A stretch of 64,000 nucleotides of DNA from Neoceratodus forsteri (taxonomy: Eukaryota > Chordata > Ceratodontiformes > Ceratodontidae). The DNA lies in assembly GCA_016271365.2 (NCBI GenBank), contig CM057458.1:204200501-204264500 (forward strand), written 5' to 3'. Numbering within the stretch: position 1 is the first letter of the stretch; each line of letters starts with the position of its first letter. The position numbers were made by a program, and so were the translations under genes. Below are positions 44,709-55,041 of this stretch, piece after piece. A model generated the notes under the pieces. The model had not been told where the DNA came from and ran no database searches. It worked only from the letters and a program-made list of their open reading frames with translations.

Positions 44709-45405
44709 GCACGGTCATGTTCACGCAGTGGAACCCCTGGGGGACCATTGGTGCCACCCCATGAGGCCAGTGGTCAGCCTGTCACTGCTGCCGGGTCTCA
44801 GCGGGGCCACCAATGCATCCGTGGAGGCCATGGCACTGTGGCACATGACTGACCTGTCTCCCAGCATGGCTACTGTCTGATGCTGCCCTGTGTGCATTGT
44901 GTCGTTCAGTGGGCAATGCACGGTGGGGTACCCGGCCCTGCACGCACGCACACACACGTTCCATCTGCACACCCTCCTGGCTGCTGTCCGCTGTGGTGTG
45001 TGCATGATGATGCCTGCGTTGCACTGTACACCACTGTGCAATGGTGCTCAGTGTCTGACACACACACAATGACAGGCAGTGGGCGTGGTGGTCTGTGGAC
45101 TTGTGTGTGGCTAGGGGTGGCGGTCTGGGTTGGTGTGCCTCCTACCCTTTGTGCATGTCTTGTGAGGGGTGTGTGTGTGTGTGTGTATGACCGTGTGCAT
45201 GTTAGACCTCGCCCATCCCTGGTGGTGTGTGCGGTTCCATGGTCGGCCACTTCTCTTGACAGCATGCATCCCTGGTGTGTGTCCATGCATGTTTGTGGGT
45301 TGTGCCTTTGCTACTGGTGGTTGCACATGGCCCCATGACTTACCTGGGTTGGCTGAAGTGCTCCTCTGTGCTGGTGTCCCGGTGCAGCTGTGCCAGCCGG
45401 AGCAG
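44709..45405. other. Convergent intergenic space of the Harbinger element
   Basis: Between the 3' ends of the NAIF1-like gene and the transposase gene. Rich in GTGTGT and CACACA words. Open frames here on both strands lack motifs and are taken as composition artefacts. Confidence 0.5.
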
Positions 45406-46620
45406 TCAGGGGTCCCATCGCCCAAGGGGGGGGCTGCCATCACCATCTTCACCAGCGTCCTCATTGTCCCCATAGCTGTCCCCCTCTTTGACCTGTATGG
45501 CTATCCCACAGTCGTTGGCCATGTTGTGCAGGATGCAACAGGCCAGGAATAGCCCACAGGCCTTTGAGGGGCTATACTGTAGGGCACCACCAGACGTGTC
45601 CAGGCAACGGAAACATGCCTTCAGCATCCCGAACACCCACTCGATGACATTGCATGTGGTGGCATGTGCCTCATTATAGCGTTGCTGTGATGGGGTCATG
45701 GGCCACCAGTATGGTGTGAGCAGCCAGAGACAGAGTGGGTATCCTCTGTCACCTGTGTGTAGAGGGTGGAGGTTAGTTTGGTGATCAGCGTGCCTTGCCT
45801 TGGGCCATCTAGGCCAATACCCATGTCACCTCTGACCATGCCCCTCCCAAGCTCTATGTTTTTCCACATGGTTTGCATACTCACCCACTAAGTGGCCAGT
45901 GGGGATGTCCCCACTCTCGAATCTGTGGCACAATTCCAACTGGTACCAGATGAAGGCATCATGTGCTCCCCCAGGGTGCGTGGCACAGACATTGCTTATG
46001 CACCCCCTGGCATTGCACACCACCTGGCAGTTGATGCTTGCATAGCCTTCTGATTGATATATGTGGCCCCTTCGGGGGCCAGGTGGTGTGCAGATGGCCA
46101 CATGGGTCCAGTCTATTGCCCCTAGCATGCCAGGCATACGTGCTACCCTGTGGAATGCTGTATGTTTGCTGTGTGCTCTGCTGGTGTGCTGGGGAAATGG
46201 ATGTACTCTGCAGCATATGGCAGCAGTGCGCTGAGGAATTGGGTGAGGTGGCATGATGTGGCCAACTGGGTTATGCCTGTGGTGTCCCCTGTTGGTCTCT
46301 GGAAGGTACCCATGGTGAGCAGGCACATGCAAGCTGTCACTTTAGTCTCCACTGACATAGCATGGCTCCGTCATGTGGGTGCCTGCATCACATCACTGCA
46401 CAGCTCACAGAGCTGCCTCAGAATTGCTCTATTCAGGTGGTACCAGCCCACGATCTCGGTATCACAGTACAGCTCGAAGCTGGTGCGGGCTCGGTACTGC
46501 CTGTTGGGGGCATACCGCCGACAGTCCCTTCCGCGGCCGTGCCCCCTTCTGCCTGCATTCTCACCCCCCTCATTACTGCCTCCATCTGGATGGTGGCACT
46601 GGCCATGTCCCTGGCTTGTG
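45406..46620 (-). pseudogene. HARBI1-type DDE transposase, two exons
   Basis: Exon 1 (about 46620-45885) shows RRYAPNRQYRARTSFELYCD, WYHLNRAILRQLCELC, then the helix-turn-helix region SVETKVTACMCLLTMGTFQR and AAEYIHFPSTP. After a one-base frameshift near 46170 comes RMPGMLGAIDWTHVAICTPP with catalytic Asp (46113-46111). The second Asp is in AHDAFIW (45960-45958). The intron 45884-45753 has GTGAGT and ACACAG, phase 1, 132 bp. Exon 2 (45752-45406) encodes DRGYPLCLWLLTPY, NVIEWVFGMLKACFRCLD with the catalytic Glu (45642-45640), and CCILHNMAND. All three acidic residues remain. A TGA at 46373-46371 (PT*RSHA; CGA to TGA) and the frameshift disable it. The start is not resolved. Confidence 0.85.
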
Positions 46621-46981
46621 TTCCCCCTCCGGCAGCTGTTTCTGTGTTCCCCCCGCTGTCCTGGCTGCTACTTCCCCTGCACTGGGAACACCTTCCTGTG
46701 GTGGCGTCAGTGCTGTGTGGCACTTCCCCCTTCTGCTCTGTGTTTTACTGTGGCTCCCCACACCTTCCCTGTGCCTGTGGGTTCAGGGTGCCTTTTCCCT
46801 GTCCTGCCCTCTGTGTCTGTCCTGCCCTGTGTGTCTGCCTAGAGGTCAGCCACATGTGCCTTCCCTGCAGCGTTCTTGCACCTCTCCCTTGTTCCTTTTT
46901 ATTTTGGCTCATTTCTGCTATTGCACAACTACCGCTTGCTCCCCTATTGCGCATGGCGCATGTTGTTGAATATCACACTGT

Positions 46982-46991
46982 GCTATTTATG
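46982..46991 (-). promoter_or_regulatory. TATA-like box upstream of the transposase
   Basis: The reverse complement reads ATAAATAGCA (in GCATAAATAGCAC), about 400 bases upstream of the first recognised transposase codons and within 180 bases of the right terminus. A TTGAATATC motif lies next to it at 46966-46974. Confidence 0.4.
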
Positions 46992-47145
46992 CATGGTTCC
47001 TCCCCCTTCAGTTGCGCATACATTCATTATCATTGAGCCCTTGCTCAGTGTGATTTGGGGGTGCATCTGCCTCCCGCTGAATATTGCAGAATGGCGCATT
47101 TTCGGACTTGCGCTGGAGCAACCCTATTGCGCATGGCGCAACCCT

Positions 47146-47164
47146 TTTGAATATCTGGGCCATA
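47146..47164. repeat. Harbinger right terminus with target duplication
   Basis: TTTGAATATCTGGGCC followed by ATA. Subterminal GCGCAACCC, TTGCGCATGGCGCA and TTGCGCTGGAGCAACC lie just inside. Confidence 0.9.
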
Positions 47165-48189
47165 ATGTTTTCTAATTTTTACTATGATTTCCATGATTTC
47201 TGCCATTTTGACTATGAACATATCATTATTTTTTCCAAAATTTGCCCTAACAAAAGTGCAGCCCTACTCACTGGCATCCCTCCAGTTTCATAGAACTTAC
47301 TCAGTAAACAAAGATATATACAGCATGCATATATAGGTGTGTGGACAGTATTCGAGAGACTTGGGTATGCACTTAAAATAAGATCTGTATTTTACTCGTG
47401 ATTTATTAAAAATACATAATTTGTGCTCTGTACTGTTGCCAATATGGACAGGAGACAGTGTGCATGAAAAAAAGGGTGCATGTATTTTTATTTTATTATG
47501 GCAACATTTTAATAATGAAAATAGCCTTAAAAAAGCAGCCATTTTGTGACATGGCTGTGCTACACATTTTGGCGACCACTAAAGTTACTGTATTTAAAGC
47601 AGAATTCTAAAGTTTTCTTTTTTTAGTGGACCGAGTGGATGTGTAACTGTCCCCCAGTGATTATTGATTTCATGCAGATGTAATTACATTTACATGACAC
47701 CACATGTATTTTTTTACTTTTGTGCATTACTGTGGTGTCTTATATAGCTGCATAATTTCTTTTGTGTATTCTGCCTTTATGCTTTGAGGGTTTTTTTTCA
47801 GTGTCAGTTCACATTGCTTAATGTGTTTCCCCCACACAAATCTGCAATCTTAATGCAGTGGTACACAGAGCCTGCTAGGAGCAGCAACATCAAAATCTGT
47901 GGCTCTTGCTATTGTGTCCATGTTACCCGTGTGGATGATGATGATACTGGTATTGGTATAAATAGCCGGGACCCAAAGGTGACATCAAGCATTTGGTTTT
48001 GGTACTCTGGCCCTAAGCAAAACTGTTCTATTCCCACTGCTTCTCCCATTTACCATTCTTAAAAACAGGTAGAATGAAGCAATGTCCATTTTAAATCTGG
48101 TGTGCTGCACAGGAGTTTGGATGGATCTCAGAGGTCTCCATTCACTAGAAAACATGATCTTCAGCATTCTGCTATAAAACAGAAAGTTA

Positions 48190-48735
48190 TAATTCTGGGA
48201 GGCATATTGTGACTGGTTAAAGTGCAGCAGTTATTCTGTGTCATTTTGGGGACAGAAAAAGTAAAGTATTCACCTTAAGACTTAATGGTCCTGCTGTTTG
48301 TGAAGGGCCCCTCTTCAAAACAGAGGATGATTGAATTAGTGGGCTGTGCAGCACAATGAGTATATTTTAATGTTTTGTTTGGGAAGTATATCAGTAGAAC
48401 TTTCCTCTGGTTCTAGCACTGTGTAAATGGGGCATATTAAATACTATAGTTTAAAGTTGTGTATGGGAAGTATAACTGCAGAACTTTCTTCTGGTGTGGT
48501 TCGTGTTTAAATGGGGCATATTAAATAGTATATTTTAAAGTTTTGTTTTGGAAGTATATCAGCTGAACTTTCCTCTGCTGCTGGCACTGTTTAAATGGGG
48601 CATATTAAATACTGTCTGGCTATAGTGCAGAAGTTGTGTTCTATCATCTTTGGGGGCAGAAAAGTTAAATGTGTTTGTTCTCTCATGGCCCAGCTGTTTG
48701 TGAAGAGCCCCTCTTCAAAATGGGGCTGTGCATAT
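48190..48735. repeat. 84-bp tandem repeat with a shared flank
   Basis: Three units at about 48366, 48448 and 48532 share GGAAGTATA, AACTTTC(C/T)TCTG and TTTAAATGGGGCATATTAAATA. Flanking blocks at 48215-48355 and 48616-48730 also resemble each other (GTGCAG, TGGGG.CAGAAAA, GCTGTTTGTGAA, GCCCCTCTTCAAAA), so a higher-order duplication of about 400 bp is likely. Confidence 0.85.
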
Positions 48736-49124
48736 ATGTGACAAGTCTAATCAAATAGAGTTTTGTTTGATATTTATAGTTTTTTGTTTACAATCCATCC
48801 AGCATGTTTTCATAGTATAATTAGATTTTTTTCAGAATATTGCTACTATTGGTGAACTTTCCCCTGCTGATGACTTTAATCATATTTAAATGAGGAAAAA
48901 AACAACACATGTGGAGTTCCTACTTGCAAATTCTAAGAATGTGTATTTGTCAACCGAATGCCGCACCTGTTGATGTGATGATGGCTCTATTTTAAAAGTG
49001 TGCATGTGGAATGAATATAAAAGCTACACTCTTAAAATGTTTTAAATAAAAATAAATGCAATTTGTGAGAGATGCTTGTAATTTTTGGAAAGAAGGGGTG
49101 ATGCTGGCTCCGGTTAAGTTAGGG

Positions 49125-49125
<1 letters not shown>

Positions 49126-49167
<42 letters not shown>

Positions 49168-49224
49168 GTGTGTGTGTGTGAGTGTGTGCTGCAGCATATA
49201 TATATTGTGTGTGTGTGCATATGT

Positions 49225-49260
<36 letters not shown>

Positions 49261-49375
49261 TGTTTGTGAGTGTGTGTGCACGCACGCTCATATATATGTG
49301 TGTGTGTGTGCATATGTGTGTGTGTGCTTGTGTGTGCATGTGTGTGTGTATGTGTGTGTGGGGGCTGTTATTTTA
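49126..49375. repeat. (GT)n-rich microsatellite region
   Basis: GT runs at 49126-49180, 49206-49262 and 49298-49360 with TA-rich interruptions. Cys-Val repeat frames here are artefacts. Confidence 0.95.
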
Positions 49376-49439
49376 AAATGATAAAAGTTGCCTTTCTTGA
49401 CGTAAGATTATAAAGGAGCATCATTGTATTGGCATACTG

Positions 49440-50495
49440 AACTAGGGGATCAGGTGTGGGTGGTGGCATAATATATTGTAACTGTCTGAAATAAAAAAAC
49501 TATAGCAATGGTGCCTACCTCAAAAATGCTTCTTATGGCATTGGTTAGTTCATTCGAAGTTATGGGGGGTTACCACATGTAGGAATGAGACTGCTTCTAA
49601 ACTAGACATCAAGTGGTGGCATAATACGTTGGAACTGTTTAACAATAAAAGAATACAGCACTTGGGCCTACCTCAAAATGGCTGCTCATGGCATGGGGGG
49701 AGGTACCACGTGTAATAACTAGGTCATTGCTTGGGTGTACTAGTGCCTGTAGGGCAACATCATTGTTTTGGATTCATCTGGCAAAAATATTTTCCTGATT
49801 TATTTATAAGACTGTTTCTAAATTAGATGTCAAGTAATGGCACAATATGTTGGAACTGTCTAAAAATAAAAAATACAGCACTTGGGCTTACCTCAGAAAG
49901 GCTGCTCATGGCATTGCTTAGTACATTCAGGGGTATGAGAGGGATACCATGTGTAGTACTGGAATATGGTCATTGCCTGGGTGTACTAGTGCCTGTTGGG
50001 CAATATCAGTGGTTTGGATTCATCTGGCAAAAACATTTAGCAGATTTATTTATGAGACTGTCTATAAATTAAATGTCAGTAGGGTTACCACCTGTTAAGA
50101 AGCCCAAAGTGGGACATTTCCTACTGAAATGTGATTTTTCGCAGGACAATATGTAATCTCGACCAATGTAACAGACTTGTTTTCTCTAAATAATCAGAAT
50201 TAAGACTAAGGATTATGGTTTTTTAGTTGTTTCTAGTGTTTATTATTATTTTAATGTATTTAAGTTAAGGTATTATACCTTTTTTGCAACATTTAGAGGA
50301 AAATCAGAAAAACATTTGTCTGCTATAATGTCAGGACATGTAGTATTTTTCATGTTTTTCTGCAGGACACAGCTGCCCAAATCAGGACTGTCCTGCGAAA
50401 TTAGGGACATGCGGTAACCCTAAATATCAAGTGTTGGCATAATATCTTGGAACTGTTTGAAAATAAAGAAATACATCACCTGGGCCTGCTCAAGA
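49440..50495. repeat. Tandem array of a 150-250-bp unit, about 3.5 copies
   Basis: Units start near 49459, 49613, 49834 and 50432 with GTGGCATAATA.(G/T)TTGGAACTGT, followed by AATAAA, CAC(T)TGGGC(C/T)TACCTCA and GCTGCTCATGGCAT. A MITE (50080-50422) splits the last gap. Confidence 0.8.
50080..50422. mobile_element. hAT-type MITE
   Basis: Ends TAGGGTTACCACCTG and (inverted) TTAGGGTTACCGCATG. The flanks AATGTCAG and AATATCAA are a diverged 8-bp duplication. Removing the element restores the tandem-unit phrase ATGTCAAGT seen at 49830. Internal words (GGACATTTC, CAGGACTGTCCTGCG) are typical of hAT MITE ends; no coding. Confidence 0.75.
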
Positions 50496-51150
50496 AGTTT
50501 GGATGTGGCATTCCATGTGCAGTACAAGAACTCTGCAGCAGTGGTGTCCCTGTGATGCACATGGTGGTGAGCACAGGGTAGGCCTGTGTGATATTTTGGC
50601 ATAATTTTACCCATAATTGCTGGCACTGGGTTGCCAGGGGATGCCATGCAGTGCCTGCATCTACAGTTATCAACACCGAACAGATTGTCTTTGTGCTTTC
50701 TGGTTGGTAACTGTGATTGGGCCTGCCCTCAGTTTGACTCTGGAGGTACAGTGATGTCAAAATGACCCCTGATGTGGCTCAGGCCCACTGTGTAACATCC
50801 AGCTGTATCTTGCCTTGCCTTTGCTTGTTCATGATGAACTTTGGTGCATTGTTTTGACTTGTAGAGTAGTTTGGATGTGGCATTCCATGTGCAGAACAAG
50901 AACCCTGCTGCAGCGGCATCCTTGTGATGCATGTGGTGGTGAGCTTATAGTGGGTCTGTGTGATATTTTGGCATTATTTTCCCCTCAAAGGCTGGCATGG
51001 GGTTGCCAGGGAGCATCTTGTGGCACCCTCATGTATAGTTATCAGTACAAAACAGCTTGCCTGGGAGCTTTCTGGTTGTTAACTGTGGTTGGTCTTCTCC
51101 TCAGTCTGGCTCTGCAGAGCTACAGTGATGTCAAAATGGCCCCATATGTG
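50496..51150. repeat. Direct duplication, 373-bp unit, two copies
   Basis: GTTTGGATGTGGCATTCCAT, then GTGCAG(T/A)ACAAGAAC, occurs at 50497 and 50870. It is followed in both by GATGCA.(A/G)TGGTGGTGAGC, GATATTTTGGCAT.ATTTT, GGGTTGCCAGGG and CTACAGTGATGTCAAAATG. This lies inside the 4.46-kb unit. Confidence 0.88.
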
Positions 51151-51795
51151 GCATGGTACTTATCAATATGTATTGGCTGTTTGATTGATAATAAGCCATT
51201 AATAAAAGTTGTACCATGTATTTCACATGTTGCATTGCTTCTGTGGTGTCCATGTTACCCACAATAGTTTTATGCAACAGAGATGGTCACATAATAAATC
51301 AAGTACAACCAAGTGATTTGTTCATGTTTATCTTTCTACTTAATGTCCAGCTTAAGTGTGAAAGGCATGTAGACTGGGCATGAACAGTATATGCATGAAG
51401 CAATGAAACTTTGGTAACCCCCTGTTTGTATTTTTGTGATGTCTACATTAGAGTATAGATAGCAACACATACGTATGGAAGAACATCAAATCTTTGGATG
51501 TTGCAAATGAATACACTTAAATAGAAGACAGAGACACTGCATTTGAAAATTGTATTTATTACTAGAAATAGGAAATAATGCATAATGGACACCTAGTTAC
51601 CCATGAAAGTAGTTTACATGTCATAAATAATGGTGCCATTTTTTCAAACTTAGAAATACAGAACTATCTTTATATTTTGTATTATGCAACTACCACATAT
51701 ACACATTAAAATTAAGGTTGAGTCATGCCTAATTATAAAACTTTTTTTAGTGTATGAATGTCACACTTTGTCTCTCGAATACTGTCCACACAGCT

Positions 51796-51796
<1 letters not shown>

Positions 51797-51846
<50 letters not shown>
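51797..51846. repeat. (TA)n followed by (CA)n
   Basis: TA run 51799-51826, then CACACA to 51846, immediately outside the right inverted repeat. Confidence 0.95.
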
Positions 51847-52079
51847 TATTCTTATATGATCAGTGCCAGAAATCTAAGTTGGCTGCAGCAGAAGGTAAGG
51901 TTATCTGTTAAAAGGCAGCCTTGAATGTCAGGGGTTTCCTGAATGGAATGCCAGGGGGTGTGGTGGAATGTAGTGGAATAGGAGGATAAGGGGGGAGGGA
52001 TGTGTGGGAGAGGGATGGGGTCTGGAGGATTATGGGTGGAAGAGGTAATAGGATACTGATTGGCTAAGGGAAAGGCTAG

Positions 52080-52598
52080 GGGAGGCATATGAAAAGGTAT
52101 GCTGGAAGGACAGAGCCCTTCTTTTCACTAGTTTTACAAATTCAGGCTCAGGATATTAGGGTAGTGTTGAAAGCAAGGAGGCTGTTAAATAGGCAAATGT
52201 TGGGCCTAATGATGGGTTTAGGGGGAAAATATGTGTCCCATAAGGATATCTCCTATGAATGTGCAAGGTGTTATAGGCACAATGGAGTGCACTTTGTCTG
52301 AAGTCAGTGTGGACCTTATTAATCTGCAGCTAGAGGGAGCCTTGGAGGAATGGGAAAGGGAATGTAATAAAAAGGGGGGGAAGCTCATCGTTCATTGCAG
52401 TAGTGGGAGATGGGCTAGTGGAAGAAGGAGGAAATGGAGGGAGAAGGAAGAGGCATAGGTAGAGGATGCAGGGGGCACGGGGGGGACAGAGTTGTAGCAT
52501 ACATGGCACGGGCTGGGTGTACATCCAGCTGTGACAGACACCTTGTGGGACTGTCATCCCAGAGGCCCAAAGATGGAAATGGAAAGGGAACATTGTTT
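52080..52598 (+). pseudogene. Possible CR1-like ORF1 5' fragment
   Basis: YECARCYRHNGVHF (52252-52295; Cys-x2-Cys) and, in the next frame, VDLINLQLEGALEEWERECN suggest the zinc-finger and heptad start of a CR1-type ORF1. It is followed by basic sequence (SGRRRKWREKEE). The match is by pattern only, and the right side is cut by a SINE. Confidence 0.35.
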
Positions 52599-53097
52599 TT
52601 TAATTTTTGTTATCTTTCTGCTTGCCCTGCTCCCACAGCTTTTGGAGGAGGCTTCATAACCTCTCCTACTCCATCCGCCAGGGCATTCCCCAAAGCTACC
52701 CCTCCCCAGTTTCATCTGTGCTCATGGGCTCGGGTGTATGTATTTTTCCCCATTTTCTCCCCTTTGTTCCCGGAAGATGCCGGCGCAAAGGACATATGCC
52801 CAGGCAGACAATGTGCAGATGCACGCCATTGCCAAATGACTCACAGCATCCTCCCCTTCCCGACTCTGAAGAGCTGCCAATACCCTGAAGACCTGTGCTT
52901 CCACTGGCCCTAGGGGCATCGGGTGCTTGAAGCACCCCTGATAACCCAACCCAGAAGGAGGAGAGCATCCTTTGGGATGCTCAAACCTCCTTCCCCCCAC
53001 CGACCCCCGGCAACCTGAGTCCATTCCTGAACTCGGGTCACTGGCATAGCATGAGGTGTGGCATCCAGAGCCTCAACCCTCAGTGCCACCAGGCCTC
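52599..53097 (-). mobile_element. tRNA-headed SINE, minus strand
   Basis: The reverse complement opens GAGGCCTGGTGGCACTGAGG, with GTTGAGGCTCTGG (A-box region) and GAGTTCAGGAATGGAC (B-box region). It ends in an A-rich tail. The flanks GAAAGGGAACATTGTTT (52582-52598) and GAAAGGGAATATTGTTT (53098-53114) are the target duplication. Confidence 0.82.
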
Positions 53098-53139
53098 GAA
53101 AGGGAATATTGTTTAACCAGGAGTAGCATACTAAGCCAA

Positions 53140-53290
53140 AGCTTGTTTCCAGATCCAATCTGGGAGCACAAGGAAGTTAGGTGACTTGCTTAGGATCGCA
53201 CACTATGCACCTAGGCAGCTGGGGGATTCAACCCCAGGTCTCCAGATCTGCAGGTCAGAGCCTTAACCCACTGAGCTATACTGCCTCCAA
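53140..53290 (-). mobile_element. MIR/CORE-like SINE, minus strand
   Basis: The reverse complement reads GGAGGCAGTATAGCTCAGTG then GGTTAAGG (A box), GGGGTTGAATCCCCCAG (B box) and AAGCAAGTCACCTAACTTCC, the last resembling the tail block of MIR. Divergent but complete through head and body. Confidence 0.75.
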
Positions 53291-53594
53291 GATGGGCGTC
53301 GGGTATACGTACATCACAGAAAGACAATATAATGGAAGGATTATGTTTAATTTATTTAAAAGTTTTACCAGGAAAGCATGCTAAGCAGACTACTGCTCAA
53401 CTCCAGGTGTGACCTTGGAGATGGGGCACAAGGAGAATACATTTAGGTAACAGTGAACAAGCAGACAAAACATTCAGATACAGTACAGCACATACGGTGG
53501 ATTGTGCAAGGCACAAGCAATATAGGCTCAAAATACAGCACAAATTAGCAGTCACATTTAAAGGAGAAGCTATGCCCTAGTGCTAGAACATATC

Positions 53595-55041
53595 TTAGTC
53601 ACAAGGGCAGGTAGAGGAGAAGTGTTGATTGAGGAGGGAGTTGAGGTGCAAAGTGGGGGGAGTGTGCTGAATGTCCTGGGGAAGGGAGTTCCAATGTTTA
53701 GGCATGCTAAATTTAAAGGCTGCCTGGCCTGTGATGGTGGACATGTGTGGAACAGACAAGAGTCGGGAGTCGTATTTCCTGTGTGAGTACCCAGGAGGGG
53801 GTTGGGCTGTTAGGACTGAGGCAAGGTAGGGGGGCAGGGACTGGGCCCTGAACTTAGCCATTAGTCTTGTGCAGTGGGACAGTCTTTGATCCTGAAGCGA
53901 GGGGAGGTTCAGGGTCCAGTAGATGACACAGTAGGTGGTGGGAGGACAGTCTAGGGTGAAGTGACAGAAGGAGCGGAAGAGGGAATCCAGTCTGGCTAAG
54001 GTGGACTTGGGAGTGACACAGTAGACTGCGTCACCATAGTTGAAAACAGGAAGAATCATTTTCTGCACAACTTCACGGCGCGCCAGCAGTGAGATGCTAC
54101 CACGGTTGCGGTATAAGGCACCTAACTTGGGGTGAAGATTTTTGTGGATTGCATCGATATGTGCTGAAAAGTCAAGATACTGGTCAAGCCAGACCCTGAA
54201 ATATCTAAAAGAGGTGCAGGCCTCCAGGGAAGTCCCATCCAGGGTGTGGAAAGAGAGGGTGGAGGGGAGCTGAGAAAGTCTCTGCCTTGTGCCAAAGGTT
54301 AAGGAGACAGTTTTCTTGGTGTTGAGAAAGAGTTGATTTGAGCAAAACCAGAGCTGAACATCACAGAAGTCCTGCTGTAGTCTGGTCACCACATCAGTGG
54401 ATGGGGGGCTAGATGTATACAGTACCGTGTCATCTGCATACATGTGGATGGAGGTGTGTGGGCAGGCCATGGGCAGATCATCAAGGAAGATGGAGAACAG
54501 GAGTGGGCCAAGGACTGAGCCTTGGGTTACACCAGTAATAACAGGGAGGGGGAGGCAGAGGTGGTGTTGCCAATTCTGACAGATTGGGACATGCCTACCA
54601 GATAGGAGTGGAACCAGCTGGTGGCCTCACTAAAGAGCCCTGTGTGAGAGAGCTTAGACAGGAGAATGAAGTGTGAGGCAGTGTTGAACTCCTTTGCTAG
54701 GTCAACAAAAATGGCTGAGGTGATGTGACTTTTATCCATAACAGTAAGACTGGAGTTGGTGAGCCTTAAGAGGAAAGTGGCGGTGGAGTGTGACTTCCTA
54801 AAACCAGACTGGTAGGATGAGAAAAAAGAGGAGGAGTTGAGAAAAGTGGAGAGTTGCGACTGTGCTAGGTGCTCTTGTAGCTTAGCTAGTATGGGGAGGT
54901 GGGAGATAGGGTGGTAGTTGCCGGCGGAGGAGGGGTCACCGCCTTTAGGAAGGGGTATGACTGTGGCATGCTTCCAGTCAGATGGGATAGATGTGAGAGA
55001 GAAGGAGAGGTTGAAGAGTGAGGCCAGGGGCGGGCGATGGC
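53595..55041 (-). pseudogene. LINE reverse transcriptase and C-terminal domain
   Basis: RT blocks: IPSDWKHATVIPLPKGGDPS, NYHPISHLPILAKL, YQSGFRKSHSTATFL, IFVDLAKEFNTASH, then GVTQGSVLGPLLF-like sequence at a frame change near 54530, and the catalytic YADD at 54440-54429 (HMYADDTVLYTS). CSNQLFLNTKKT and a long C-terminal domain follow (ILPVFNYGDAVYC, KHWNSLPQDIQHTPPT). The 291-residue frame 54470-53595 is unbroken, unusually well kept for this window. KEFN in place of AFD at the second catalytic aspartate indicates loss of function. Confidence 0.85.

Larger units (their letters stand above)
39439..47161. mobile_element. 7.7-kb PIF/Harbinger transposon with three gene remnants
   Basis: Terminal inverted repeats GGCCCAGATATTCAAA are at 39439-39454 and (inverted) 47146-47161. 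ATA at 39436-39438 and 47162-47164 is a 3-bp target duplication. The element carries a HARBI1-type transposase (minus, 45406-46620), a NAIF1-like Myb/SANT gene (plus, 43045-44708) and a second Myb/SANT gene (minus, 41130-42445), all with GT-AG introns. Vertebrate Harbingers normally carry two genes, transposase and one Myb-like protein. GCGCA/TTGCGC words are dense at both ends. The 39575-41130 arm is non-coding, CpG-poor and rich in TGCAC words. Disabling mutations in each gene show this copy is not active. Confidence 0.9.
47336..51794. mobile_element. 4.46-kb non-coding unit with 25-bp terminal inverted repeats
   Basis: The left end GGTGTGTGGACAGTATTCGA-GAGAC (47336-47360) and the right end (51770-51794) are inverted copies with one mismatch (GGTG versus GCTG). 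Both are flanked by TA (47334-47335 and 51795-51796). No transposase frame is present. The interior holds an 84-bp tandem array (48366-48615), (GT)n (49126-49375), a 150-250-bp array (49440-50495), a hAT MITE and a 373-bp duplication (50496-51150). A TA target suggests a Tc1/mariner-like or other TA-targeting superfamily. Two unrelated copies of a short end in opposite orientation remain possible. Confidence 0.55.

Noticed and set aside
44880..45552. Open frames on both strands between the NAIF1-like and transposase genes
   Set aside because: Low-complexity Cys/Val/His content driven by GT/CA words; no domain and no splice-consistent link to neighbouring exons.
46150..47036. Two long plus-strand frames antisense to the transposase gene
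   Set aside because: They overlap the recognised HARBI1-type exon and its promoter on the other strand and show no family motif.
38983..47263. hAT element ends around the Harbinger (TAGAGCTGT... and ...GCAGCCCTA)
   Set aside because: End similarity is weak and the flanking 8 bases do not match, so no target duplication supports it.
49119..49381. Cys-Val and Thr-His repeat proteins
   Set aside because: Direct translation of (GT)n/(CA)n; no protein-coding evidence.
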